Origin: an uncultured Clostridia bacterium
GTDB taxonomy: Bacteria; Bacillota; Clostridia; Christensenellales; Borkfalkiaceae
DNA length: 45,023 nucleotides
Reading direction: 5' to 3'
Assembly (NCBI GenBank): GCA_944359365.1
Contig: CALVST010000014.1
Span: forward strand, 1 to 45,023
The number at the start of each line of letters is the position of its first letter. Position 1 is the stretch's first letter. Both the position numbers and the translations under genes were made by a program. Shown piece after piece: positions 1 through 7,696 of the stretch. The notes under the pieces were generated by a model, which made no database searches, had not been told where the DNA came from, and worked only from the letters and a program-made list of their open reading frames with translations.

Positions 1-117
1 CCTTAAAAAGCGGCAAAGAGGAAAAATCCGAACGCAGAGCCGTTTGCAAAACGGCGAACGTTGGGGTTTTCCTAAAACTCACGACAAATTGCGTGCCTTT
101 GCGCGCAATTTGTGTGA
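1..117 (-). repeat. Structured intergenic repeat, copy a (truncated by window edge)
   Basis: On the minus strand the copy begins with hairpin P1 (117 down to 79). TCAC pairs with GTGA, a single unpaired C lies just before GTGA, and the variable arms AAATTGCG and CGCAATTT are perfectly complementary. It is followed by the family linker GTTTTAG, a second stem (AGGAAAA-type arms at 19-29 and 64-74), and the beginning of the third stem with the conserved loop start TTTTTAAGG at the window edge. It lies upstream of the rpsB promoter in the opposite orientation to rpsB. The remainder is outside the window. Confidence 0.8.
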
Positions 118-134
118 ACACGAACTGTTTTCGC

Positions 135-163
135 TTGCCAAAATTTTTCAGTTATGCTAAAAT
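135..163 (+). promoter_or_regulatory. Promoter of the rpsB operon
   Basis: TTGCCA (135-140), a 17-base spacer and TAAAAT (158-163) form a sigma-A-like promoter. It is the only good promoter seen before rpsB and would start transcription near 170. Confidence 0.7.
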
Positions 164-169
164 AGTAAG

Positions 170-285
170 GCTATAAAATTCACACCGTGCGCGTGCCGCA
201 TACCGTTCCTGCCAAAATCTCAATCGGGCGGGCTGATGCGGCTGTTTATGCGCGTGCGGGAGGAAACAAACGGAGGAATATTTTT
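170..285 (+). promoter_or_regulatory. Candidate structured leader of rpsB
   Basis: About 115 nt lie between the predicted transcription start and the rpsB ATG. GCCGCAT (195-201) is perfectly complementary to ATGCGGC (236-242), giving one long-range stem. Ribosomal-protein operons in Firmicutes often carry autoregulatory leaders that bind the encoded protein, and S2 leaders are known. Whether this matches that family cannot be decided by eye. Confidence 0.35.
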
Positions 286-1077
286 ATGGCAGTCATCACA
301 ATGAAGCAGCTGCTCGAAGCGGGCGTGCACTTCGGTCATCAGACCAGAAAATGGAACCCCAAGATGAAGAAGTACATCTTCGCTGCGCGCAACGACATCC
401 ACATCATCGACCTGCAGCTTACCGTGGGGCTCGTGGAAGAGGCGTACAAGTTCGTCGTCGAAACGGTCAAAGCGGGCAAAAGCATCCTGTTCGTCGGCAC
501 AAAGAAACAGGCGCAGGAAGCCATCAAGGAAGAGGCTACCCGCTGCGGTCAGTTCTACATCAATTCCCGTTGGCTCGGCGGCACGCTGACCAACTTCAAG
601 ACCATCCGTTCGAGGATCGACCGCCTCAACAAATTGCAGAGGATGGAAGAATCGGGCGACTTTGACCTTCTTCCCAAAAAGGAAGTGCTCGGCCTTAAAA
701 AGGAAATGGAAAAGCTGGAAGCGAATCTCGGCGGCATCCGCGAGATGAAGAACCTTCCCGGCGCCATGTTCATCGTAGATCCGCACAACGAAGATATCGC
801 CGTGCAGGAAGCGAGAAAACTGCACATCCCCATCGTCGCCATTACCGATACCAACTGTGATCCCGATCTGATCGACTATGTTATCCCCGGCAACGACGAC
901 GCGATCCGCGCGGTCAAACTGCTCTCTTCGGTCATCGCGAACGCGGTCATCGAGGCGAATCAGGGCGAAGCGGTGAATGCGGAAATGGCTGAAGCGGCGG
1001 CGGAAGTACCCGCAGAGTCCATTGAAGAAGTCGTGGAGCAGGCTTCCGAAGAAGCTCCCGCGGCAGACGCCGAGTAA
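286..1077 (+). CDS. rpsB: 30S ribosomal protein S2
   Basis: The product is a structural component of the small ribosomal subunit, 263 residues. The N-terminus [20 protein letters not shown] and the later [11 protein letters not shown] and FIVDPHNE segments are S2 signatures. The ATG at 286 is preferred over an upstream in-frame ATG at 187 because it has a strong Shine-Dalgarno (GGAGG at 272-276) and matches the family N-terminus. The last ~35 residues form an acidic Ala/Glu-rich tail, which varies between S2 proteins. It heads the operon with tsf 43 bases downstream, the usual bacterial order. Confidence 0.97.
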   Translation: MAVITMKQLLEAGVHFGHQTRKWNPKMKKYIFAARNDIHIIDLQLTVGLVEEAYKFVVETVKAGKSILFVGTKKQAQEAIKEEATRCGQFYINSRWLGGTLTNFKTIRSRIDRLNKLQRMEESGDFDLLPKKEVLGLKKEMEKLEANLGGIREMKNLPGAMFIVDPHNEDIAVQEARKLHIPIVAITDTNCDPDLIDYVIPGNDDAIRAVKLLSSVIANAVIEANQGEAVNAEMAEAAAEVPAESIEEVVEQASEEAPAADAE

Positions 1078-1120
1078 TTGCGGCTGAAATTATAAAATTC
1101 CCAATACGGAGGAGAGATAT

Positions 1121-1780
1121 ATGGCTATTACTGCAAGCGACGTAAACGCCCTCAGGCAGAAAACGGGCGTAGGCATGATGGATTGCAAAAAGGCCCTGCT
1201 CGAAGCGAACGGCGACATGGACAAGGCCGTCGAAATTCTCAGGGAAAAGGGCATGGCGACCGCCGCGAAAAAGGCGGGGCGCATCGCCGCGGAAGGCATC
1301 GTAGACAGCTACATCCACATGGGCGGCAAGGTCGGCGTTCTCGTCGAAGTCAACTGCGAAACGGACTTCGTTGCGCGCGGCGATCAGTTCAAAGAGCTCG
1401 TGCACGACATCGCGTTGCAAATTGCGGCGGCGAAACCCCTGTATGTGACCAAAGAAGAGGTCCCCGCAGAGGTCCTCGAAGAGGAAAAGAAGATCCTTAA
1501 AATTCAAGCGATGAACGAGGGCAAGCCCGAAGCGATCGCGGAAAAGATGGTTGCCGGCAGGATCAAAAAGTATTACGAAGATTTCTGCCTGCTCGAACAG
1601 CCGTTCGTAAAGGATTCTTCCAAGACCATTAACCAACTCATCACCGAAGCGATCGCGTCCATCGGCGAAAAGATCACCGTCCGCAGATTCGCGCGCTTTG
1701 AAATGGGCGAAGGCATCGAAAAGAAGAAAGACGACCTCGCCGAAGAAGTCGAAAAACAAGTTTCCAAGATGAAAGGCTAA
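1121..1780 (+). CDS. tsf: Translation elongation factor Ts
   Basis: EF-Ts is the nucleotide exchange factor for EF-Tu in the cytoplasm. The 219-residue protein opens with the UBA-like domain ([19 protein letters not shown]), followed by the core with NCETDFVAR, the motif that contacts EF-Tu. It is a short-form EF-Ts; the E. coli protein is about 280 residues. GGAGG sits 8-12 bases before the ATG. A strong terminator follows at once, so rpsB-tsf may form a transcription unit partly separate from pyrH. Confidence 0.97.
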   Translation: MAITASDVNALRQKTGVGMMDCKKALLEANGDMDKAVEILREKGMATAAKKAGRIAAEGIVDSYIHMGGKVGVLVEVNCETDFVARGDQFKELVHDIALQIAAAKPLYVTKEEVPAEVLEEEKKILKIQAMNEGKPEAIAEKMVAGRIKKYYEDFCLLEQPFVKDSSKTINQLITEAIASIGEKITVRRFARFEMGEGIEKKKDDLAEEVEKQVSKMKG

Positions 1781-1789
1781 AACCAGTAA

Positions 1790-1822
1790 GGCACACAATT
1801 TATTTTTGTGTGCCTTTTTTTC
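1790..1822 (+). terminator. Terminator after tsf
   Basis: GGCACACAA (1790-1798) pairs perfectly with TTGTGTGCC (1806-1814), followed by eight T. No clear promoter is visible in the 60 bases before pyrH, so downstream genes may depend on partial read-through. Confidence 0.85.
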
Positions 1823-1881
1823 AAACATGCGGAAAGATCGGCGCGCCGGCGGCGCGTACAAATAAGCGTTCGGAGGTTGCA

Positions 1882-2601
1882 ATGGAAAAGGGTAAACCCA
1901 AATATAAAAGGATCATTCTGAAACTTTCCGGCGAGGCGCTCGCGGGAGAAAGCGGCTTCGGTCTCGACGAAAAGATCATCGCGGGCGTGGTAGACCAGAT
2001 CGTGCGCATTCATGAAATGGGTGTGGAAGTGGGGCTGGTCATCGGCGGCGGCAACTTTTGGCGGGGCAGGCAGGGTACGCAGATGGACAGGTCTACCGCC
2101 GACCATATGGGTATGCTCGCGACCGTCATCAATTCCCTTGCCATGCAAGACGCCATCGAACAGCGCGGCGTTCCCGTGCGGGTGCAGACGGCGCTGAACA
2201 TGATCAGCGTTGCCGAGCCGTTCATTTTAAGGAAGGCGCTCCGCCACTTCGAGCTTGGCAGGGTGGTGATATTCGCCTGCGGTACGGGCAACCCGTACTG
2301 TTCCACAGATACGGGCGCGGCGCTGCGTGCGGCCGAAACGCATGCGGACATACTGCTGCTCGCAAAAAATGTGGACGGCGTGTACGACAGCGATCCGAAA
2401 ACCAATCCGGACGCGAAAAAGATCGACAAAATTTCGCACATGGAAGTCATTAACCGCGGGCTCAAAGCGATGGATACGACCGCCATCACCATGTGCATGG
2501 ACAACGATATCCCCGTGCTCGCGTTCGCGCTTTCCGAAAAGGACGCGATCGTGCGCGCGATATGCGGCGAACGCACGGGAACGCTCATTGCGAGCGAATA
2601 A
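1882..2601 (+). CDS. pyrH: UMP kinase (uridylate kinase)
   Basis: This cytoplasmic enzyme phosphorylates UMP to UDP in pyrimidine nucleotide synthesis and belongs to the bacterial amino-acid-kinase fold. The protein is 239 residues, the usual length. Visible family segments are [13 protein letters not shown] at the N-terminus, [13 protein letters not shown], the [14 protein letters not shown] region, and [17 protein letters not shown] near the middle. The ATG at 1882 has GGAGG 6-10 bases upstream; an in-frame ATG at 1810 lies inside the tsf terminator and is rejected. The frr gene starts 18 bases downstream. Confidence 0.97.
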   Translation: MEKGKPKYKRIILKLSGEALAGESGFGLDEKIIAGVVDQIVRIHEMGVEVGLVIGGGNFWRGRQGTQMDRSTADHMGMLATVINSLAMQDAIEQRGVPVRVQTALNMISVAEPFILRKALRHFELGRVVIFACGTGNPYCSTDTGAALRAAETHADILLLAKNVDGVYDSDPKTNPDAKKIDKISHMEVINRGLKAMDTTAITMCMDNDIPVLAFALSEKDAIVRAICGERTGTLIASE

Positions 2602-2619
2602 TGCAAGGAGGAAAAAATA

Positions 2620-3192
2620 ATGATCGACAACGAAAAGGCGCAGGAGATCATGCTCGTTTTGGAGGACAAGCTGGATAAAACGGTCAGCGTGCTGCGCGAA
2701 GAATTTGCGGGTATCCGCGCGGGCAGGGCGAACCCCCATGTGCTCGATAAAATAACGGTAGACTATTACGGCACCCCGTCGCCCATCAATCAGGTGGGCA
2801 ACATCGCCGTATCCGACGCGAAGTGCCTCGTCATCAGCCCGTGGGACACGAGCCTTTTGAAGGGCATCGAAAAGGCGATCTTGCAGTCGAACATCGGGCT
2901 TACGCCCACGAACGACGGCAAAGTCATCCGCCTCGTATTTCCCGACCTTACGGAGGAGCGCCGCAGGGACCTCGCCAAGCAGATCAAGGCGCTTTCCGAG
3001 GACGCGAAAGTCGCCGCGCGCAACATCCGCCGCGACGCGATGGAAGCATTCAAAAAGATGAAAAACGGCAAAGAGATATCCGAAGACGAATGCTCTGCCC
3101 TCGAAAAGGACGTGGAAAAAACTGTTTCCAAGTGCATGGAACAGATCGAAAAGCATACCGCCGATAAAGAAAAGGAGATCATGTCGGTTTAA
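2620..3192 (+). CDS. frr: Ribosome recycling factor
   Basis: RRF splits post-termination ribosomes together with EF-G. The 190-residue protein is the usual size. The segments RAGRANPHVLDKI, VDYYGTPSPINQV and IRRDAMEAFKKM are characteristic of the family, and the C-terminal half is a charged coiled coil ending near KEKEIMSV. AAGGAGG precedes the start. It sits between pyrH and uppS as in most Firmicutes. Confidence 0.97.
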   Translation: MIDNEKAQEIMLVLEDKLDKTVSVLREEFAGIRAGRANPHVLDKITVDYYGTPSPINQVGNIAVSDAKCLVISPWDTSLLKGIEKAILQSNIGLTPTNDGKVIRLVFPDLTEERRRDLAKQIKALSEDAKVAARNIRRDAMEAFKKMKNGKEISEDECSALEKDVEKTVSKCMEQIEKHTADKEKEIMSV

Positions 3193-3204
3193 CGGGGCAA
3201 GGCT

Positions 3205-3900
3205 ATGAGAAGGATAAAACTGCCCGTACACATCGCATTCATCATGGACGGGAACGGCCGCTGGGCAAAGCGGCGGTTCCGCCCGCGCGCTTTCGGGCAC
3301 AGGGCGGGTGTGCAGAACATGACGAAAATATGTACGCACGCCTTTAAGCTGGGCGTGCGCATCGTGACCGTTTACGCACTCTCCACGGAAAATTTATCCC
3401 GCCCGAAGGAAGAGCTGGACGAGCTTTTCGACCTCATCCGCACCTACTTCGGGAAAAAGAGGGATAAATTGCTCGAAATGCAGGTGAAGATCAACGTTTT
3501 GGGCGACATATCCGTTCTGCCCGAGGACGTGCAGCGGGATATTCTGGAAGTTACCGAAGAAACGGCTGTTTTCAGCGAAGGGCTGTTCAATATCTGCATC
3601 AATTACGGGGCAAGGCAGGAGATCGTGCGCGCGGTGAACGCCGCCGTTTCCTACGGCAGGTTTGTGGACGAGGCGAGTTTCAAAGACCTTCTTTCCACAT
3701 CGGGCGTGCCCGATCCCGATCTTATCATACGCACGGGAGGAGAGGTGCGTCTTTCCAACTTCCTTCTGTATCAGGCGGCGTATTCCGAGCTGTATTTTTC
3801 AAAAAAAATGTGGCCGGAATTTTCTAAGAGAGATCTCGAGCGCGCCGTGGAAAACTATTCCGCGCGCGACAGGCGCTACGGGAACGTAAAGGAGAGCTGA
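3205..3900 (+). CDS. uppS: Undecaprenyl diphosphate synthase (cis-prenyltransferase)
   Basis: The enzyme condenses isopentenyl diphosphate units onto farnesyl diphosphate to make the C55 carrier lipid for peptidoglycan. The 231-residue protein has the family motif HIAFIMDGNGRWAKRR (catalytic Asp15) and the C-terminal substrate-binding block PDLIIRTGGEVRLSNFLLYQ ending in YSELYFSKKMWPEF. It starts 12 bases after frr and ends 1 base before cdsA, so translation is probably coupled. Confidence 0.96.
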   Translation: MRRIKLPVHIAFIMDGNGRWAKRRFRPRAFGHRAGVQNMTKICTHAFKLGVRIVTVYALSTENLSRPKEELDELFDLIRTYFGKKRDKLLEMQVKINVLGDISVLPEDVQRDILEVTEETAVFSEGLFNICINYGARQEIVRAVNAAVSYGRFVDEASFKDLLSTSGVPDPDLIIRTGGEVRLSNFLLYQAAYSELYFSKKMWPEFSKRDLERAVENYSARDRRYGNVKES

Positions 3901-3901
3901 C

Positions 3902-4807
3902 ATGAAAAAGCGTCTTATCACGGGCATATTGTATATAGGCGTCATTGTCGGCTTTTTCTTTTTGAGGAATATCCACCCTTGGTTTTTCGGCATCCTCGTG
4001 TACGCTTTTTCCCTCATCGGCACTTACGAAATGGTGCACGCGTGCTCCTACCGCAAACCGCTCGAGGACGGTACCGAAGGGGAGCCTGTGTTCGCCATGG
4101 CGACCTCGCAGAAGGCGGCGGTATATGCCTTTGCGGCGCTCTTCACGCCCGTGTACTATTTGGTAGAGTACCTTTTTCCGCAGTCGGGGTTCCGCGGCAT
4201 GCTGAACCTTTCCTTCCTGTTTGCGCTGGCGCTCTTGTGCCTGTTGGTGTTCGACCATAAGCGCTGTTCGCTGCAGGGCGCGGGCGGGGCGATGCTGTGC
4301 GCGTTCTATCCTACGGCGCTGCTTTCTACCATGCTGCTCGCAAACGATCTGGAAGCGGGCACGCTGGCGCTCCTCATCATCTTCGTCATCTCTCCCGTGG
4401 CAGACACCTTTGCGTTCGTCGTGGGTAGTATTTTCAAGGGCAAAAAACTGTGCCCGAACATCAGCCCGAACAAGACGGTCTCGGGCGCGGTCGGCGGCGT
4501 CGTGTTCGGAACGGGCGCGAGCGTGCTCTTATATTGGCTGTATACGCTTTGCTCCGACTATGTATATACCGGATGGGGCAGCGCATACGCGTGGGCGCCG
4601 TGGGTGCTATTCGCGGCGATCGGGCTGATCGCGGCGGTGATGACCGAATTCGGCGACTTGGCGGAAAGCATCATCAAGCGGAAGATCGGCATTAAGGACA
4701 TGGGCAAACTGCTCCCCGGGCACGGCGGCATCTTAGACAGGATAGACGGCACGCTCTTTGCAAGCACCTTCGTCTACATCGTGTTCGAGCTGTTCGTTCT
4801 TTTGTAA
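3902..4807 (+). CDS. cdsA: Phosphatidate cytidylyltransferase (CDP-diacylglycerol synthase)
   Basis: This integral membrane enzyme makes CDP-diacylglycerol from phosphatidate and CTP for phospholipid synthesis. The 301-residue protein has multiple hydrophobic segments and ends with the CdsA signature: GDLAESIIKRKIGIKDMG followed by LLPGHGGILDRIDG with the conserved DR pair. It directly follows uppS and is followed by a terminator. Confidence 0.96.
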   Translation: MKKRLITGILYIGVIVGFFFLRNIHPWFFGILVYAFSLIGTYEMVHACSYRKPLEDGTEGEPVFAMATSQKAAVYAFAALFTPVYYLVEYLFPQSGFRGMLNLSFLFALALLCLLVFDHKRCSLQGAGGAMLCAFYPTALLSTMLLANDLEAGTLALLIIFVISPVADTFAFVVGSIFKGKKLCPNISPNKTVSGAVGGVVFGTGASVLLYWLYTLCSDYVYTGWGSAYAWAPWVLFAAIGLIAAVMTEFGDLAESIIKRKIGIKDMGKLLPGHGGILDRIDGTLFASTFVYIVFELFVLL

Positions 4808-4813
4808 GCAATA

Positions 4814-4842
4814 AAAAATACCCGCCCGAAGCGGGTATTTTT
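4814..4842 (+). terminator. Terminator after cdsA
   Basis: AAAAATACCCGC pairs with GCGGGTATTTTT around a CCGAA loop. Two more small GC-rich hairpins lie between 4850 and 4890, ahead of the dxr ribosome-binding site. Confidence 0.8.
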
Positions 4843-4908
4843 CGTATAAAGCGCCGCAGGGCGCATAAACCGCGCCGTTCGGCGCGTAAACTAATTACGG
4901 AGAAGGCA

Positions 4909-6048
4909 ATGCGTAAAAAAATTGCACTCATCGGCAGCACAGGTTCTATCGGCAGGCAGGTCATAAACGTCGTGAACAGATACCCCGAACGGTTTGAGAT
5001 CGTCGCCATCGCCGCCAATACGGGCGGAGAGCTGTTTCAAAGGCAGATGGCGGAGCAAAAGCCCGCGTTCGCCGCGCTGCGCGCGGAAGGGGAAACGCCG
5101 CAGGGCATCCCTGCAAATACGCGCTTTGCGCGGGGCGAGGGGGCGTTCGAAGAGGCGTGCGCTTATTCGTCCGCAGATGTCGTTTTCGTCGCCGTAACGG
5201 GCTTTGCGGGGCTGAAAGCGGCGCTTTGCGCCATAGGCGCGAAAAAAGACATCGCCCTTGCGAACAAAGAGTGCCTCGTGGCGGGGGGAAACCTCGTCAT
5301 GCCCGCAGCCGAGGCCGCGGGGGTGCGGGTACTGCCTGTAGACAGCGAGCATTCCGCGCTTTGGCAGTGCCTTTCCTTCGACAGGAACGCGCCCTTTTCC
5401 AAACTGATCCTGACGGCGAGCGGCGGCGCCCTGCGCGACGTGCCTCTCGAAAAACTTCCCGATATGACGGCGAAAGACGCGCTTGCCCATCCCAATTGGG
5501 ACATGGGCGCAAAGATCACCGTAGACTGCGCCACCATGCTTAACAAAGGGTTCGAGGTCATCGAGGCGATGCACCTGTACAATGCGCCGCTCGAAAAAAT
5601 AGAGGTGGTCATGCACCGCGAAAGCATCGTGCATTCCATGGTCGCTTTTGAAGACGGCGCGGTGCTCGCGCAGATGAGCTATCCTTCCATGGAACTGCCC
5701 ATACAGTTGGCGCTCACCTATCCCGAACGGCTTCGGGCAAACGCCGCGCCGCTCGATTTTGCAAAACTTTCCGCACTGCATTTTTCCGCGCCCGATCCCG
5801 TGCGGTATCCCTGTTTTACGCTCGCGCTCGAATGCGCGAAACAGGGCGGAGATATGCCCTGCGCGCTCAACGCGGCGGGCGAAGTTGCCGTGCAGGCATT
5901 TTTGCGCGGGCAAATAAAATACACGCAAATTGCCGAAATTATAGAGAGAACCCTCGAAAGGACCGTCCGCCGCAATGCGGAAAGCTACGCCCTTTTGGAG
6001 GAAACGGACGGCGCTGCGCGCGCATTGGCGCGCTCGCTTTTGCCGTAA
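4909..6048 (+). CDS. dxr: 1-deoxy-D-xylulose 5-phosphate reductoisomerase
   Basis: Dxr converts DXP to MEP with NADPH, the committed step of the non-mevalonate isoprenoid pathway, and so supplies precursors for UppS. The 379-residue protein shows the nucleotide-binding GSTGSIGRQV (residues 9-18), ALANKECLVAGG, the metal and substrate block VDSEHSALWQCL, TASGGALRD, and HPNWDMGAKITVDCATMLNK. GGAG lies 6-9 bases before the ATG. It is paired with rseP 9 bases downstream, the usual arrangement. Confidence 0.97.
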   Translation: MRKKIALIGSTGSIGRQVINVVNRYPERFEIVAIAANTGGELFQRQMAEQKPAFAALRAEGETPQGIPANTRFARGEGAFEEACAYSSADVVFVAVTGFAGLKAALCAIGAKKDIALANKECLVAGGNLVMPAAEAAGVRVLPVDSEHSALWQCLSFDRNAPFSKLILTASGGALRDVPLEKLPDMTAKDALAHPNWDMGAKITVDCATMLNKGFEVIEAMHLYNAPLEKIEVVMHRESIVHSMVAFEDGAVLAQMSYPSMELPIQLALTYPERLRANAAPLDFAKLSALHFSAPDPVRYPCFTLALECAKQGGDMPCALNAAGEVAVQAFLRGQIKYTQIAEIIERTLERTVRRNAESYALLEETDGAARALARSLLP

Positions 6049-6057
6049 CGGAGTCGT

Positions 6058-7185
6058 ATGTACCATCTGCTTTCCTTTTCGGGCGTAATGAGCACGATCG
6101 GCTCGGTGCTTTTGGCACTGCTCATACTGCTTGCCATGATCACCGTGCACGAATTCGGGCACTACGTCGCGGGCAAATTTTTTCGTTTTAAGATAAACGA
6201 ATTTGCCATCGGGTTCGGGCCCGCCCTCTTCAAACATAAAAAAAAGAACGGCGAGCTGATCTCGGTGCGCTGTCTGCCCCTCGGCGGTTATTGCGCTTTC
6301 GAGGGGGAAGATACCGACGCCCCGCATCCAGACGCGTTCAACAACAAAAAACCGTGGCAGCGCATCATCGTACTGCTTGCGGGCGCGTTCATGAACTATC
6401 TGCTCGCGCTCGTTTTGCTGATCGTATCCTTCCTTGCCTGCGGGCAGCTTTTGCTGCTCACCTTTACGGAACCTTCGCAGGAAGCGGTGTATAACGAATA
6501 TTCCTTGCACGACAGGGACGTCATCATCTCCTGCGAGGGGAAAGACATTTACCTTACGAGCGACCTTATGGACGCGCTCGAAGGAAAAAAACAGGGGGAT
6601 ATCGTGTCCTTTGTCGTATCCCGCGAGGGGGAGGAAGGTCGCTCGATACAGAGCGTATCCGTCATGCTGCGCGCCGACGCCGCGTTCGACGATTTGACCG
6701 ACACCGCGCCGTTATGGGAAGCGTTGGGGGTGGAAAAGCAGTACGCGGAAGACGGCGAAAGTTTTTCTTACCGCATTTATTCCACTTCGTTTACGGGTTT
6801 CGGCTTTTTTAAAACGGTAGGGCGGGCGTTCACCTATTCGTTCCGTATCGGCGGCACCATTTTCAAGGTGTTGGGGCAGCTGCTTACGGGAGATTTGGGG
6901 CTTTCCGCGTTCGGAGGGCCTGTCAGCACCATAAAGCTGACCTCTCAGATCGCCTCGCGCAGCGTACAGCAATTTTTGGAGATATCCGCCTTTATCGGCG
7001 TGAACCTTGCCGTGTTCAATCTTCTGCCCATACCCGCGCTAGACGGCTCTAAGGTGGTATTCACCGCCATAGAGTGGGTGCGCGGCAAGCCCATCAACAG
7101 AAAGGTAGAGGCGATCATCCACGCGGTCGGGTTCGTGCTTTTGCTCGGCTTTGCCGTATTGGTGGATGTGTTGCAGTTGTTTTAG
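6058..7185 (+). CDS. rseP: Site-2 intramembrane zinc metalloprotease RseP
   Basis: RseP-family proteases cut membrane-embedded anti-sigma factors and residual signal peptides. In the 375-residue protein the zinc motif HEFGH is at residues 31-35 in the first membrane helix, a PDZ-like domain occupies the middle, and the C-terminal NLLPIPALDGSK carries the third zinc ligand motif. It closes the operon. Its stop codon is TAG, which shows that UAG is a genuine stop in this genome and matters for the interrupted gene at 20731. A repeat array begins 10 bases after the stop. Confidence 0.95.
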   Translation: MYHLLSFSGVMSTIGSVLLALLILLAMITVHEFGHYVAGKFFRFKINEFAIGFGPALFKHKKKNGELISVRCLPLGGYCAFEGEDTDAPHPDAFNNKKPWQRIIVLLAGAFMNYLLALVLLIVSFLACGQLLLLTFTEPSQEAVYNEYSLHDRDVIISCEGKDIYLTSDLMDALEGKKQGDIVSFVVSREGEEGRSIQSVSVMLRADAAFDDLTDTAPLWEALGVEKQYAEDGESFSYRIYSTSFTGFGFFKTVGRAFTYSFRIGGTIFKVLGQLLTGDLGLSAFGGPVSTIKLTSQIASRSVQQFLEISAFIGVNLAVFNLLPIPALDGSKVVFTAIEWVRGKPINRKVEAIIHAVGFVLLLGFAVLVDVLQLF

Positions 7186-7194
7186 AAAAGATGT

Positions 7195-7385
7195 TCACAC
7201 ATTTTGTTTTGTGCTGACAAAACAAAATGTCGTGAGTTTGAGGGCGCTGCCCTCTGCGGCGCACTTTTTGAAGGGCACGCCATAAGATGTGCGCCGCATT
7301 CACCCGCCGAGGTCGCAGGAATGCGACAAATTGAGTGCGCTTATTGAAAAGCGCGGTTTTCAAACGCGCCGTAAAATATTTTAGT
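7195..7385 (+). repeat. Structured intergenic repeat, copy b
   Basis: P1 is 7195-7235: 17 pairs of TCACAC plus ATTTTGTTTTG with their complement, a single bulged C before GTGA, and loop TGCTGA. The linker GTTTGA follows. P2 is GAGGGC-GCT-GCCCTC at 7240-7254. P3 is TGCGGCGCAC (7255-7264) with GTGCGCCGCA (7289-7298), and its 24-base loop opens TTTTTGAAGGGCACGC. P4 is GTCGCA-GGAA-TGCGAC at 7312-7327, followed by CAAATTGAGTG. P6 is TTGAAAA-GCGCGG-TTTTCAA at 7344-7363, followed by an AT-rich tail. The next copy starts directly at 7386. Confidence 0.85.
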
Positions 7386-7590
7386 TCACGAAAACCTCGG
7401 CGAGCTGACGCCTGCGGTTTTCCGTGATTTGAGAGGAAACCCGAGCGGTTTTCCCCTCTTTGCGGCACTTTTTAAGGGCACGCAAAATATATAGTGCCGC
7501 AAATTCACCCTTTCCGTGAGCCAAAGCATTGGCAAATTGAGTGAACGGGCAAAAAGTGTCATTTTTGCCCGTTCGAAAAGTATTTGAATT
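7386..7590 (+). repeat. Structured intergenic repeat, copy c
   Basis: P1 is 7386-7427, with arms TCACGAAAACC and GGTTTTCCGTGA, one extra C, and an apical GGCG-AGCTGA-CGCC. P2 is at about 7431-7458. P3 is TTTGCGGCAC (7459-7468) with GTGCCGCAAA (7494-7503) around a loop opening TTTTTAAGGGCACGC. P5 is TTCAC (7504-7508) with GTGAA (7541-7545) enclosing P4, GCCAA-AGCA-TTGGC (7520-7533), then CAAATTGAG. P6 has a perfect 13-bp stem (7543-7555 with 7562-7574) around GTGTCA. It is in direct tandem with copy b. Confidence 0.85.
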
Positions 7591-7637
7591 TACTCGTTTC
7601 TGAGCTGACGCCTGCGATTTTCCGTGAGTTTGAGGGA
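7591..7637 (+). repeat. Structured intergenic repeat, degenerate copy d
   Basis: The segment GAGCTGACGCCTGCG followed by TTTTCCGTGAGTTTGAGG matches the 3' half of P1 and the linker of copies b and c. The 5' arm has lost complementarity, and the rest of the unit is absent, ending at the terminator of the converging gene. It looks like a decayed third tandem copy. Confidence 0.65.
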
Positions 7638-7651
7638 GAAAAAAGATATAA

Positions 7652-7684
7652 AAAAGCGGCGGCTTGCCATCGGCAAGCCGCCGC
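7652..7684 (-). terminator. Terminator of the 7697-8758 lipoprotein gene
   Basis: GCGGCGGCTTGCC and GGCAAGCCGCCGC form a 13-bp stem with a 3-base loop. On the minus strand it is followed by TTTTTT, just downstream of the lipoprotein stop codon. Confidence 0.85.
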
Positions 7685-7696
7685 GTATTTTTCTTT

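Noticed and set aside
4891-6510. 539-codon open frame antisense to dxr and rseP
   Set aside because: Both dxr and rseP are unmistakable on the plus strand. The antisense frame has low-complexity His/Arg/Gly composition and no family match.
7195-7637. CRISPR array or integron attC array
   Set aside because: The units are about 190-205 bases, have variable stems and no constant repeat of 25-37 bases with spacers. The ends lack attC R-box sequences, and no cas or integrase gene is present.
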